Below the pieces are notes generated by a model. The model was given only the letters and a program-made list of their open reading frames with translations. It was not told the origin of the DNA and ran no database searches. A stretch of DNA of 64,000 nt, taken from assembly GCA_963739645.1 (NCBI GenBank), contig CAVUBM010000106.1, positions 1-64,000 on the forward strand, written 5' to 3'. The DNA is from JASHPR01 sp963739645. Its GTDB lineage: Bacteria > Actinomycetota > Actinomycetes > Streptosporangiales > Streptosporangiaceae. The position numbers and the translations under genes are program-made. Numbering within the stretch: position 1 is the first letter of the stretch; every line of letters starts with the position of its first letter. This document shows positions 25,266-36,473 of this stretch, in pieces.

Positions 25266-25527
25266 GGTGATCACGATGGGCAGCGTTCCGCCGTTCGATC
25301 CGGCTCACGGCGATCCGGCCTACATCTACACCCGCGTGGCCGACCACCTCGAGGCGAGGATCACGGCCGGCGACCTGGCGCCGGGTGCACGCCTGCCGGG
25401 CGAGCGCGATCTGGCCGCCGAATACGGTGTCGCCGTAGGCACGGCGCGCCGCGCGGTCGAGGAGCTGAGGCAGCGTGGGCTGGCCGTGACCCTTCCGGCC
25501 AAGGGCACGTATATCAAGAACCGGTAA
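25264..25527 (+). CDS. GntR-family winged-helix regulator, DNA-binding domain only
   Basis: This 87-residue protein consists only of the GntR DNA-binding domain: YIYTRVADHLEARITAGDLA, PGARLPGERDLAAEYGVAVG, then the recognition helix and the wing GLAVTLPAKGTYI. There is no effector domain, so it resembles small actinobacterial GntR proteins (KorSA-like or excised versions). Starts at 25264 and 25276 are both possible; neither has a good ribosome-binding site. Confidence 0.8.
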   Translation: MVITMGSVPPFDPAHGDPAYIYTRVADHLEARITAGDLAPGARLPGERDLAAEYGVAVGTARRAVEELRQRGLAVTLPAKGTYIKNR

Positions 25528-25590
25528 ATGACCTCAGGCTACTAGCGCGTACCCTCGACCAGCGGTTCGCGTGTGTGTTCTAATCTCCTG

Positions 25591-25824
25591 ATGGACGTGC
25601 GGCGACCGCGCTGGTGGGTCTATCCGATCGAGTGCGCGAACGGCCATGACTGGGGGCCGGGACGGGTGCTCGTCTCGTGGCGGCCGTGCCAGTGCGGCCC
25701 GGCCCGCGCCGCGCAGCCGCAGGGCAGCGGGCACCGGGTGATCGCCTGCCGGATCCCGGACTGCGGGTCGGTGTTCTACGAGCCGCCCCACGATCCTGCG
25801 ACGGCGCCGCCGTCGGATGCGTAA
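25591..25824 (+). CDS. Small Cys-rich conserved actinobacterial protein
   Basis: This 77-residue protein (MDVRRPRWWVYPIECANGHD) has CANGH, CQCG and CRIPDCGSVFY elements that look like two zinc-knuckle pairs. I recall many actinomycete proteins with this RPRWWVYPIEC opening and Cys spacing, but know no function. It lies in a run of short plus-strand genes without clear operon links. Confidence 0.6.
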   Translation: MDVRRPRWWVYPIECANGHDWGPGRVLVSWRPCQCGPARAAQPQGSGHRVIACRIPDCGSVFYEPPHDPATAPPSDA

Positions 25825-25864
25825 GGGCCCGTAGCCACCCGAAGCGGGCTGTCAGACTGATCTG

Positions 25865-26494
25865 GTGGTCCCTGCGGCGCGCCCGGCGCGAGACGCTCTG
25901 CTGCGCCGGGGCTTTGCCCTGGAGTACGCGACCCTGGCCTGGAACGTCGCCGGGATCGTCGTGCTCACGATCGCGGCCGTGTCCGCCCGGTCGGTGGCCC
26001 TGGCCGGGTTCGGCCTGGACTCGCTGATCGAGATCGGCGCGTCCACGGTGGTGATCTGGGAACTGTCGGGCACCGGGGAAGCACGGCAGCGTCTCGGCCT
26101 GCGGCTGATCGGGTACGCGTTTGCGGCCCTGGCCGTCTATCTCCTGGCGCAGTCCACGGTGGTGCTGGTGACCGGGTTCCACCCGCGGCCTTCGGTGCTG
26201 GGCATCGTCTGGACCGCGGTGACCGCCGCGGCGATGTTCGCGCTGGCCTGGGGCAAGGCCAGGACCGGCCGGGCCCTGGACAATCCGGTGCTGCGGACCG
26301 AGGGCCGGGTCACGATGATCGACGGGATTCTGGCCGCCGCTGTGCTGCTGGGCCTGGTCCTGAACGGCGCGCTGGGCTGGTGGTGGGCGGACCCGGCCGC
26401 CGGCTATGTGCTCGTCTACTACGCGGGCCGCGAGGTCCTGGAGATCTTCCCGTCACTTCACCGAACGACGGCGAGCCGGCACCCACCGGCCTGA
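25865..26494 (+). CDS. CDF-like membrane protein (transmembrane domain only)
   Basis: This protein of about 209 residues has five to six spans: TLAWNVAGIVVLTIAA, SVALAGFGLDSLIEIGASTV (the CDF helix-2 region with GxDSxIE), and a second half ending WWWADPAAGYVLVYYAGREV, where the WxDPxxG motif is typical of CDF transporters. The C-terminal cytoplasmic domain is absent. It resembles the protein at 12,654 in plan but retains more CDF residues. The start is GTG at 25865. A metal substrate cannot be assigned. Confidence 0.7.
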   Translation: MVPAARPARDALLRRGFALEYATLAWNVAGIVVLTIAAVSARSVALAGFGLDSLIEIGASTVVIWELSGTGEARQRLGLRLIGYAFAALAVYLLAQSTVVLVTGFHPRPSVLGIVWTAVTAAAMFALAWGKARTGRALDNPVLRTEGRVTMIDGILAAAVLLGLVLNGALGWWWADPAAGYVLVYYAGREVLEIFPSLHRTTASRHPPA

Positions 26495-26651
26495 GCTCCG
26501 GAGTCTGCCCATGTAACGGGGCTGCGCAAAGTCTTGACGGTCACCGTAATAAGGATGAGTATCAGCTTCGGTGCGCCATTTGGGGCCACGCCCGGTCGGG
26601 CGAGTGATGCGCCGTGTCCCCCGTTGTGACTGACCAAGGGAGGTCTATGTC

Positions 26652-28421
26652 ATGAAACGCGTCTCGCTCCTCGCTGCCCTCGGGGCCCTGTGTTACTTAG
26701 CTGCATTTCCCGGCTGACAGGAGCTATGGCCGCCACCGCAGCCAGCGCGGCGCCCGCGACCTACCAGGGCACACCCGGGTCGGCCGCTCGCCTGACCGCG
26801 GCCGCCAGTGTGTCCAGCTTCCCGAAGGTCACTTCGGCTTTCCAGAATCAGGGGCCGCAGGCCTTTACGCCCTTCCGGTCCCCCGGCGGCTCCAATCCCG
26901 CGGCCACAGGAACCGCCGCGCAGGCCCCGTCGATGAGCGCTAACGCGACCGTCAGCACCTCCGCCAGCCCGGCGGGTAACTCGGCGTCCGGCAATGGCGG
27001 ATTCCGGTGCTCGCGTAGTCCGCAAATTCAACGGACTGAGCAACCTGGACTCCGACAACCTGAACGGCTTCGCGATCACGCCACCCGACCAGGGTCTGTG
27101 CGTGGGACGCGACAACACCCTCAGCGGCCACCCGAACGCGGTCTGGGAGCCGATCAATCTCGCGACCCGGGAGACGACAGCGAACGGAACGTCCCTCCGG
27201 CCTGACGTCAACCTCGCCACCCTGTTCCAGGACCCATTCGCCGAGGGCGACGTGCGCTGCCTGTATGACCCGGGCACGCAGAGCTTCTTCTTCACCGAGA
27301 TCGGCTTCCCCGTGGCCACCGGCCCGGCGGCCGACGACAACAACACCACCGCCGACGTGGTCGTGATGAACGCGCGCGGTGTCGCGGCGTACCAGTTCGA
27401 CACCTCGCTCGGCGGGCCGAACGCCGGGGACTGTTTCGGTGACCAGCCGAAGACCGGGTTCGACAACAACGCCCTGGTCATCTCGACCGACGAGTACTGC
27501 GGCCCCACAGAATCCAACTATGAGGGCGCGATCGTGCTGGCGATCTCCAAGTCCCAGCTGGTGCACGAGGCTGCGACCGTCAACGATTCGGTGCTCGGGC
27601 CCGTGTCGCTGCAGGGCAACCCGGTGGTCGGCCTCGATCCCGCGATCAACACCGGCGGGCGCACCAGCTACTTCGTGAACTCGGTGCCGTTCCTGGCCAA
27701 CGGCGACAACAACCCGGTCGGTACGACCCTGGGCGTCTGGACCTTGCGGAACGACGCCTCGGTGACGACCGGCCACGGGTCGCCAGTGCTCAAGGGCACG
27801 GCCGTCCGGAGCGAGCCGTACGCGTTCCCGGTGCCCGCCACCAGCACCGGTGACGGCTCGACCACCATCGTCGACGGCAGCGTGGTCACCTCGGAGGCGG
27901 CTCTTAACCCCGACGACAGCCGGATGAGCGGCCCGGTCGAGGTCACCCGTGGCCCCGGAGGGGTGCAGCTGACCACGGCGCTGGATGCCGCGGTGACGGT
28001 GAAGGGCACCACCACCGACGCCGCCGCCTGGTTCACGGTCAACCCGACCTTCAAGCGGGTGGTCAAGCAGGGGTACGTCGTGGCTAAGGGCGCGAACCTG
28101 CTCTACCCGGCCATCCAGCCGCAGCAGTTCGGGCCGTCCGAGATGGTGTTCACCATCACCAGCGCCACGATCAACCCGAGCGCCGCCTTCGCCACGGTGG
28201 GCTCGGGCCGGATAACGACCGTGGCATCCGGGGCCGGGCCGCACGTCAGCTTCTCCGACGCGCCCCCGTTCAACGAGCCCCGGTGGGGCGACTACTCGTT
28301 CGTCGCCCCCGATCCCAGCGGCACCGGCATCTGGCTGGCCACCGAGTACATCCCGCCGACGGCCAACCAGGATCCGCTGGACAACTGGGGCACCTACGTG
28401 TTCGAGGTGTCTGGCCACTAA
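26652..28421 (+). CDS. Secreted protein of unknown function, frameshifted near N-terminus
   Basis: The ATG at 26652 follows a GGGAGG site and begins MKRVSLLAALGAL, a secretion signal. A frame change near 26,695 continues it as LLSCISRLTGAMAATAASA, with likely cleavage after an AxA. A second break near 26,995 leads into the main domain, which starts KFNGLSNLDSDNLNGF and runs about 470 residues. Its repeating strands (FFFTEIGFPV, DNNALVISTDEYC, EPRWGDYSFVAPDPSGTGIW) suggest a beta-propeller-like extracellular protein. I know similar actinobacterial secreted proteins only as hypothetical. A strong terminator follows, so it is transcribed separately from the giant-gene operon. Confidence 0.65.
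28097..28147 (+). repeat. 51-bp direct repeat, copy A
   Basis: This segment inside the secreted-protein gene (coding LLYPAIQPQQFGPSEM) matches 41795-41845 at 47 of 51 positions by my hand alignment. It is in the same orientation and 13.7 kb apart from the second copy. Confidence 0.85.
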
Positions 28422-28454
28422 AGGAGGTCTCGGTACCGCATAGCGAAACAAGTG

Positions 28455-28488
28455 ATGGCTCCAGGCCGGGCGCCCGGCCTGGAGCCAT
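28455..28488 (+). terminator. Strong hairpin terminator after the secreted protein
   Basis: A perfect 34-bp palindrome centred at 28,471/28,472 (ATGGCTCCAGGCCGGGC and its complement) lies 34 bp after the stop and is followed by TTTCATTTG. It separates the secreted-protein gene from the operon starting at 28,619. Confidence 0.8.
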
Positions 28489-28618
28489 TTCATTTGCCCA
28501 CGGCGATTACCTGCATCAGCCATCGCTAAATGGTTCTTGGCTGGGGGCACTGAGGCTGGGATGCTGGTCTGAGGCCTGCGTTCAGGGGAGATATCAGGCT
28601 TCCGGGGGAGGGGACCCT

Positions 28619-30391
28619 TTGACCGCCGTCGAGGACGGCTTCCGCAAGTCCACCGCTGACCTTAACTTCTCCGTCATGCGCGACCGGGTGGTGGGCTTCT
28701 ACGTGCGCCGCCGGGCCGTGTTCCTGGCCGCCCAGAACCCGGGCTGGGATGGCGACCAGCTCGCTGTGGCGCTGATGGGCGAGCGGGCCACGGTCATGGG
28801 CTATCTCACGAAGAAGCTGACCGCGCTGGTCAAGGGCCCCGACAGCACCGCTCCCGCGCACCTCGATCTCGCCGCGCAGGCCCGGGCCCAGTTTGGGCAG
28901 GGGCCGTTCAGCGACATGCTGGGCAGCAATCTTCAGAAGACGTACACGACGAACCGCTTCGACTGGATCTCGCAGATCGTGTGGCGAGCGATGGCGATCC
29001 ACGGCAGCGACCTGTGGAAGTCGGCCACGCCCCCGCGCTCGCTCCAGGAGACCGCCCTCGATGAGCTGGTGGACCGGCGGCTGCGCGCCGTGGAGCGGAT
29101 GACCTGCACCGTGAACGCCGCGATGGACTCCCGCTCGTGGCAGCCGGTGACCAGCGTGCAGGGACCGTGGAAGGACGGCACGACCGTCCGCGTCATCGAG
29201 TACCCCTGGCTCCCGAAAGCGCCCTTCGCGGCCGTCCTGCCCATGGCGGACTGGCAGGTGTCCGGGGACAACTTGTTCTACAAGCCCGCTGGCCATTTCG
29301 CCCCGCTGCACATGCCGAAGAACATCAACGCCTCCTGGTCGGCGCGGGCCACCCAGGGCGGCACGCTATGGATCGACTTCAAGCCCGGCCCGGCGGCCGC
29401 GTCCGACGTCATCCAGAAGATGTTCGCGATCCCGCGGGACGACTTCCTGAACCGGGCCTGGCTGTTCTGCGACATGGTCGGCGCCGCGCTCAGCATCGAG
29501 GCGCTCTGGCTCGGCCTGGCCCGCCGCAGTACGGCCGATGCTGCGGCGTTCGACGCGATGATGAACAAGCCGGCGTACGCCAGCCTCGGCCCGGTCGTCC
29601 GGTTCGACGGGAAGAACGACCTGGACACGCTGATGGCCGACGGCAGCGACGACCCGTACTTCGAGAACACCCAGATCGATCTCGCCGACATCCAGGTCGG
29701 CGACTTCGTGGTGTTCTGGAACAGCCGGATCTACAACCTGATCTGGGACGGGGCGTGGGGTAACGAGTTCTCGCTGATTATGGGCGTGGACTCGGAGCCG
29801 GCCAGCGGCAACGTCAGGACCGGCACCGACGGCCCGCAGGTCTGGCTGGCGGGCCATGGCCTGAACACCTCCCGGTACTCGGCCATGGCCTCGGAGCTCG
29901 GCGACCAGCTCAAGGGCATCCTGGCGAGCAAGCGCCAGCAGATCACCAGTGCGCTGGCGGGCGATCCCGCAGCCACCACGGCCGGGCCGTTCGTCAAGTG
30001 GGCGCCGTACGAGGACTTCCAGGCCCCCGGCGCCTGGTGGCTCATGATCGGCCAGAGCACCTGGAAGGACGACTGGGCGTACGCGAGCAAGGACGAGGCG
30101 GTGCGCGCGGTCCCGCGCGCCGTGGCGGACGACCCGGCGGGAGGCACCGGCTACCGGCACCCGCCCGACCCCAACGCCATCTACTTCCCGCTCTGGGAAC
30201 CGCGGGTCCCGCAGGCATCATCGGATACCGACAGCTGGCACGCCTACCTGCGACTGCGGCGGGCCGACGCCAGCTACCGCGCGCCCACGGCGCTGACCGA
30301 GATCCAGGCCAACGGGTCCCTGGCCACCGGGCTCTTCTACCGCGGGTCGACCTCCAAGATCCCCGTCGTGCGGCCACGGATCAGGAAGTAG
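28619..30391 (+). CDS. Operon gene 1: about 590-residue protein, possible papain-like fold
   Basis: The start is TTG at 28619, preceded by a GGGGGAGGGG ribosome-binding site; no ATG is suitably placed. The protein has no signal peptide or membrane span and is intact. Residues 1-120 are helical. Three elements late in the protein hint at a Cys/His peptidase or transglutaminase-like fold: a Cys in RAWLFCDMVGAALSIEALW (C284), VGDFVVFWN around D362, and WLAGHGLN (H413), in that order. They resemble the Cys...GDxVxF...GHG arrangement of NlpC/P60- or Tgl-like enzymes. This is inference from motif order only. It is followed after 6 bp by the second gene of the cluster. Confidence 0.7.
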   Translation: MTAVEDGFRKSTADLNFSVMRDRVVGFYVRRRAVFLAAQNPGWDGDQLAVALMGERATVMGYLTKKLTALVKGPDSTAPAHLDLAAQARAQFGQGPFSDMLGSNLQKTYTTNRFDWISQIVWRAMAIHGSDLWKSATPPRSLQETALDELVDRRLRAVERMTCTVNAAMDSRSWQPVTSVQGPWKDGTTVRVIEYPWLPKAPFAAVLPMADWQVSGDNLFYKPAGHFAPLHMPKNINASWSARATQGGTLWIDFKPGPAAASDVIQKMFAIPRDDFLNRAWLFCDMVGAALSIEALWLGLARRSTADAAAFDAMMNKPAYASLGPVVRFDGKNDLDTLMADGSDDPYFENTQIDLADIQVGDFVVFWNSRIYNLIWDGAWGNEFSLIMGVDSEPASGNVRTGTDGPQVWLAGHGLNTSRYSAMASELGDQLKGILASKRQQITSALAGDPAATTAGPFVKWAPYEDFQAPGAWWLMIGQSTWKDDWAYASKDEAVRAVPRAVADDPAGGTGYRHPPDPNAIYFPLWEPRVPQASSDTDSWHAYLRLRRADASYRAPTALTEIQANGSLATGLFYRGSTSKIPVVRPRIRK

Positions 30392-30397
30392 CGCCCG

Positions 30398-33300
30398 ATG
30401 GGACTCGTGGATTCGGCGGCGGCCTGGCTGGCCCGGACGCTCCAGCCGCTCGTCTTCGCCAGCCAGACCGATGACAGCATCGTCGCGTTCGCCGGCCTGC
30501 TCGGCTGGACCCTGCCGTCCGCACCGCCCACCCTGACCGGGCTGGCGGGGGACCTTACCCGGCTGCATACCTCGTTCGCTGGCCTCGGAGCCGTGCGGCA
30601 GGGTGTCGAGTCGGGCGACCTGCCCGCGTCGCAGCTCACCGACGCTGAGCAGGAGCTCACCGTCACCCTGCTGCTGGTCGCGGCCGACCTGCATGGACTC
30701 CCAGACGGGCTGCAAACCGATCTCCCGGCGCAATTCATCAGCGAGTCGGGAATCGACACCGCCTTCGAAGGCCGCCTGTTCGACTGGCTGATCTGCACCG
30801 ACCTCGCCCGCTGGGCCCCGGCCGCGTTCCGGCTGCTGCACGTCCTGGGCATCGTGGAGGAGACCGACGAGCCCGCGGACCCGGCCCACCATCAGCCGGC
30901 CTTCGTCCGGCGCGCGATCCGCTGGGACCGGTTCTCGCTGCTCGCACAGCCCGGGGCGCTCGCCCGCGACGTCTACGGCTGGGGCACCCCGGCGCTGGAC
31001 GCGGATCGGCTGTTCGGGGAGATCGTCCCGCTGTCGTTCGCCATCGGGACGCCCGCAGAGCGGCGCTATCCCGACCCCGCCTTCACCGGCGCCGTCGCGC
31101 CCGGCGCGCAGCAGCCGCCGGATGGCCCGGAGCCGCAGCTGTGGCTCCCGGTCCTGCACACCGACGCCGCGACGTTGATGATCGGCATCTACCCGCAGCC
31201 CACGACCGGTCCGGCGCAGAACCAGGGCCTGGTCGTCACGCTGGCGCCCGCGGGCGCCCTGGACCAGGAGATACCGCTCAGCGACACGCTCACGCTGACG
31301 GTCCAGGCGACGACCGAGGTCGGCGGCGGAGCTGCCCTGGTGCTGTCTCCCGATCACGCCCCGGCGGTCATCCTGGACGCGGGCGCGACCTCGGCCGCGC
31401 TCACCAGCGGGCAGGTCACGGTCCAGGTCACGCGTGGCCCAGCCGCCGCCGATCCCGGCGGGACGGGCCAGGTTCCGGCCGGCCAGAATCCCGTGCCGCC
31501 GCTCCAGTTGCGGGTGGTGAGCCTGGCCGTCGGCGCCGAGGTGACGGCCGCGGCGGACCCGCAGGTCTTCATCGAGTTCCGGGTGGACGACGGTTCGGTG
31601 AACCTGATGCCCCCGGACGGAGACGGCCTGCTCAGCGCGCTCCTGCCGGCCAAGGGCATCACGACGCCGTTCACGGCCGGGGTGCGCTGGTCCGAATCAG
31701 GGCCTCGCCTTCACCGGCTCGGCGGACCTGACCACGACGCTGCCGGTCGAGCTGTCGGTCGGCCCGCTCGAGCTGCGGCAGATCCAGCTCGGGCTCGCCG
31801 CCTCCGGGCAGGCCGTCAGCGCCCAGGCGGCCATGACCGTGGGCACGTCCATCGGCCCGGTGCAGCTGGAAATCGAGGGCCTGGGTATCCGGGTGGACCT
31901 GCTGCCGGGGCCCGGCAGCCTGGGCCCGTTCGGGCTGACCACGGGGGCCACCACCCCGACGGGCATCGGCCTGTCGGTCAGCGCGGACGTGATCACTGGC
32001 GGTGGCGCGGTGCGGATCGACCCGCAGACCGGCCGCTACTCGGGCGTGCTGGAGCTGCGGGCGGGCCAGGTCGGGATCACCGCGGTCGGGCTGCTCGACA
32101 CCCAGCTGCCCGGCGGAGCCCCGGTTACGCGCTGCTGCTGGCGCTGCAGCGCCACGTTCCCGGCCGATCGAGATCGGGTTCGGGTTCGCGCTGACCGGGG
32201 TGGGCGGGCTGCTCGCCCTGAACCGCCGGGTCGACGTCGACGCGCTGCGCGGCCGGCTGGCGGCGGGCACGGCGGGCCGCATCCTGGCGCCGCAGGACCC
32301 GGTCCGCAACGCGCCCGGCGCTGCTGGCCGACCTGGACACGGTCTTCCCGGTCGCGCCCGGCGTCACCGTGGTCGGCCCGACCGCGCAGCTGCTCTGGGC
32401 CGGGCTGGTGCACCTGGACGTCGGGGTGTTCATCGAGCTGCCCGGCCCGGCCCGGGTGGTGCTGCTCGGGTCGGCGCACGCCGAGATCGAACGCGACGGC
32501 CGCGCGTACCTGAGCATCCGGGTCGACATCGTCGGCGTCATCGACCTGCGCGCGGAGACGGCGGCGTTCGACGCGGTGCTGATCGACAGCCACCTGATGG
32601 GCATGCTGGACCTGACCGGCGGCGCGGCGTTCCGGCTGTCCTGGGGCGCGCAGCCGTACGCGGTGCTGTCGCTGGGCGGGTTCAACCCGGCCTACCATCC
32701 GGAGCCGCTGAGCTTCCCGGCCACGCTGACCCGGATCGCGATGGTGCACGGCACGCCCAGCGACGAGCTGTACCTGCGGTTCGAGGGCTACTTCGCGATC
32801 ACCAGCAACACGCTGCAGTTCGGCGCGTCGGTCGAGGCGGTGATCCACTCCGGCGACTTCAGCGTCCACGGCACGGTGGGTTTCGACGCGCTGATCCAGT
32901 TCGTCCCGTTCCACTTCCAGTTCGACATCCGCGCGTCGGTGAGCGTCGCCTACCAGGGCCACACGCTCGCCGGGCTGACCCTCACCGGCTCGCTCACCGG
33001 CCCGGGCCCGGTGGTGCTGCAGGCCAAGGTCTGCATCGAGCTGCTGTTCTTCGACATCTGCTTCTCCGAGACGTTCCCGCTCGGCCCGTCGATCGCCGCC
33101 GCCGGTCGCCGGCCGCCGCCGACCTGCTGGACACGCTGCTCGCCGAGCTGGCCAACCCGGCCCGGCTGCGCGCCGCCGGGGCACCCGATCCGTACGTGCG
33201 GCTGCAGCCACCCGACCCGTCGCTCACCACGCCGGTCGTCTCGCCGACCGGGACGCTGGTGTGGGAGCAGCAGCGCGCCCCGCTCGACCTGCTGCTCACC

Positions 33301-33776
33301 CGGGTCGGCGGCACGCCGCTGCCCGCGCCGGCGCAGGTCAGCGCGACCAGCGCCGCGTCGTCGGCCGCCGAGAGCGACTGGTTCGCGCCCGGGCAGTTCA
33401 CCGACCTCACCGACGACCAGGCGCTGACCCGCCCGGCGTACGAGCGGCTCACCGGCGGGCTGCGGCTGGCCGGCGCCGGCATCGCCGACGGGCCGCGGCG
33501 CGCAGGCCACCCTGACCACCCGGCAGATCCGGCTGCCCGCCAGCGCCGCCACGACCAGCAGGCCGGTGATCATGTTCCCGGCCTGGATCGCTCGACCCCG
33601 GCCGCCGCGCCCGGCCGCCCCGGCGATCGCCGTCAGGACCGAGAGCTGGATCGTCACCACCCCGGCGGGCGACACGCAGCGGCCTGACCGGCGCGCAGGC
33701 CCGCCAGCTCGCCGCCCTGACCACCAGCGCGCGGGCCATCCCCGCGACCGACCGGCTCGCCGCCCTGGCCTTCTGA
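30398..33776 (+). CDS. Operon gene 2: very large DUF6603-like protein, frameshifted as sequenced
   Basis: About 1,125 residues when frames are joined. The first 430 residues are uninterrupted (MGLVDSAAAWLARTLQPLVF...). Frame changes follow at about 31,702, 32,120-32,165, 32,320, 33,105, 33,495 and 33,590-33,690; for example, removing one G near 31,702 gives SGLAFTGSADLTTTLPVELS. The C-terminal half is a long series of amphipathic beta-strands (HLDVGVFIELPGPARVVLLG, LSWGAQPYAVLSLGGFNPAY, GYFAITSNTLQFGASVEAVI). That is the look of DUF6603 proteins, which I know only as uncharacterised. No signal peptide or membrane helix. Its TGA overlaps the next ATG by one base (33,776). Confidence 0.65.
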
Positions 33777-36473
33777 TGACCGGCACCGTGCAGACGCTGA
33801 CGTTCCTGTCCTGGGTGCGCCCGCCGATCGGCAGCCTGGTCACCGGCGCAGAGCGGCGGGCGGGCGCAGGCGGGCACGTCGATCACGCTGACCGAGTCCG
33901 GCGCAGACGGCGCACCCGGCCGGACCGCAGACCCGGCCGGTCTCGTTCCTGCTGGCCGGCCCGGCCGACGTGACCGGCCTGCAGCCCGGCGCGATCGTGC
34001 GCCGCTACCCGGCGCCCGGGACGCTCGACCACGAATCGGACCGCTGCCCCTACGTCGAGCTGGCCGACCCGGCCCTGCCGTGGCGCTACACCCCGGCGCC
34101 GACGCCCGGACCGCGGCGCGGGCCTGCACCCGTGGCTGGTGCTGGTGGTGGGCCAGGAGGGCAGCGAGCTGACCCTCGCCGGGGGGCAGGTGACGATCGC
34201 AGGTCAGCGCCCAGCAGGACACCGCAGGCGCTCGGCGACCCGGCGTCGGCGTACCGGTTCGCGCACGTGCAGCAGGACGCGGCCGGGCACCGCGTCACCC
34301 GGGTGCTGTCGCGGCCGGCCGCTGCAGCGCCGGCACCGACTACCTCGCGGTGGTCGTGCCCGCCTACGACGCGTCCGGCGCGCGGTCCTGGACCGGCGCG
34401 GCGCCGGTCACCGTGCCGGTGTACGACGCCTGGCGGTTCCGCACCGCCGTCCCGGCGGGCAGCTTCGAGGACCTCGCGGCGCGGCTGCAGCCCGGGCGAC
34501 GCGCCGCCCACCACCGGCCGCGCCCCGCTGCACTACCCGCGGCTGGCCGGCGCGCCGGAGCTCGAGCGTGCTCGGCGCGCTCGTCGCCCGGCCCGCCGAC
34601 GGCCCGGTCACCGAGGACCCGCTGCCCGCCGGCGTGCAGGCCGACCTGCGCCGCGCTGCGGCTGCCCGCCCGCGACCCGCAGGGCCGGCCGATCGTCACG
34701 CTCCCCCGCTACGGCGAGGCCTGGGCCATCACCGCGCCCGATCAGAGCCAGCTGGGCGCGCGACCTCAACCTCGACCCGCGGCACCGGGGCGTCGCCGGG
34801 CTCGGGCTGGAGGTCGGCATCCGCGCGCAGGAGGATCTCGTCGCGGACGTGCTGGCCAACCTGGGCGCGCTGCGCGAGGCCCGCCAGCGGGTCCGCCACC
34901 TCGCGCTGGGGCTGGCCGCGTCCCGGTCGCTGTGGCAGCGCCGGGTGCCCGCCGACCCGGCAGCGCGGCTGTGGCTGCTCGGCCCGGCGCTGAACCGGCT
35001 CGTCACCGGCGACGGCACCGTCGGCGACCTGGCGACCGCGGACGACCGGACGATCGCGCGGGGCACGTTCTCGGCCGCGGCCCGCCGGGTCCTGCGCGCC
35101 GGGCCGGCCCGGACCGCGCTGGCCGCCGCCGACGCTGACCCCGGCCGCGCTGGTCACCTCGGCCAACCGGCCGCCACCACCGCCGCCGGCCAGCATCGAC
35201 GGGGTCCCGCTGGACGACGCGGGCCTGCGCACCCTCGACACGGCCCGCGCGCAGGTCATCCGCTCCGGCCACGTCAACACCGCGCGCCCTGCTGGCCGCC
35301 GCGACCGAGCTCGCCGCCGGCGCGGACCACGGCGGTCCGGCCGGTGGCCACCCAGATCGTCGCCGCGATGCGGCAGGCCAGCCCAGGCGGGCAAGGCGGT
35401 GCCGTGGGGACCGGCGCTGGCGATGCTCGCCGCCGGCGACGCCACCGTCGTCGCGCAGGGACGCAACCCTGCCACGCGACGCTGAACGCTCCTGGCCCGG
35501 GACATGTCCGGGCTGCGGGACAGGTTCGCCGACCAGGCCGACGACGCTGACCTGACCCGAGATGCTCGCCGCGCTCAGCCCGCTGCAGCCCGGCGACCCG
35601 GCGCTGAGCCCGGTCGACCGTCGACGCGCTCGCGGCCGGGGTCGCCGCCGCCTTCGACCCGTCCGCCGACGACTGCGCCCGCGGCGGCCAGGGTGCTCGC
35701 GACCATCGACGGCGGCATCGACCCCGCCCAGCCGCTGGCCCCGCCCGAGCCCTGCGTCGGGCTCGACCGGCCGGCCTGGGCCGACCTCGCCGCGGCGTTC
35801 GGCGAGTGGCTGCTGCCCGGCGTCGGCCAGCTGCCGGACAACTGCGTCATCGCCCTGCAGAGCAACCCGATCTTCATCGACGCCTACCTGACCGGGCTGA
35901 ACACCCAGCTGCTCGGCGAGCTGCGCTGGCGCAACATCCCGATCGCCACCGGGTGCACGCCGATCCGCCGGTTCTGGGACCGGGCCGACACCACGACCGG
36001 TGAGCGGGCGGACGACATCATCGGCGTCGCGTCCTGGACGGCGGACAGCGCGCTCGGCGACCCGGCCCACCTGGCGCCCGGCGCCACCGGCCGCGAGCTG
36101 GTGATCGCGGTGCGCGGCGAGCTGCTGCTGCGCTACCCCACCACGCTGGTCTACCTGCAGTCGGCGGTCCCCCCGGCGCCACGACGGCCAACTTCGACGC
36201 CGACCCCGACCCCTGCGGCCGCCCGCGTGCTGCCCGGCATTCCACGGCCGGATCGGCGCCGATGTGGTGTTCTTCGGCTTCCCCGCCGTCGACGCCACGG
36301 CACTGGCCAGGCACTGGCTCGTCTTCGAGGAACCGCCCGCCGGCTACCGGTTCGCCAACGACGTGCCGACCAGCGCGAGCACCGGGCACGAGTGGGCGGC
36401 CGCCACGCTCGCCCAGCCGGTGCGCGTGCTCATCCGCGGCGACTCCCTCGTCGCATCGGCGGCCAGCGCATGA
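33776..36473 (+). CDS. Operon gene 3: about 890-residue uncharacterised protein, frameshifted as sequenced
   Basis: It starts ATG at 33776 (MTGTVQTLTFLSWVRPPIGS). Joined frames give an N-terminal beta-rich domain (YLAVVVPAYDASGARSWTGA, WRFRTAVPAGSFEDLAARL), a helical middle (REARQRVRHLALGLAASRSL) and a conserved-looking C-terminal segment: NPIFIDAYLTGLNTQLLGEL followed by RWRNIPIATGCTPIRRFWD. I recall the same N-x-F-x-x-x-x-x-x-GLN-x5-EL-x-WR pattern in large proteins annotated as hypothetical in other phyla, clustered with relatives of genes 4 and 5. More than ten frame changes occur, mostly single extra bases. Ends at 36,473; ATGA overlap with gene 4. Confidence 0.6.

Noticed and set aside
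26530..26575. TTGACG followed by an A+T-rich stretch as a promoter for the secreted gene
   Set aside because: No -10 box at proper spacing could be identified with confidence.
26952..28550. 532-codon minus-strand frame opposite the secreted protein
   Set aside because: Its Arg/Gly/Val-rich composition is typical of antisense frames; the plus strand has signal-peptide and domain logic.
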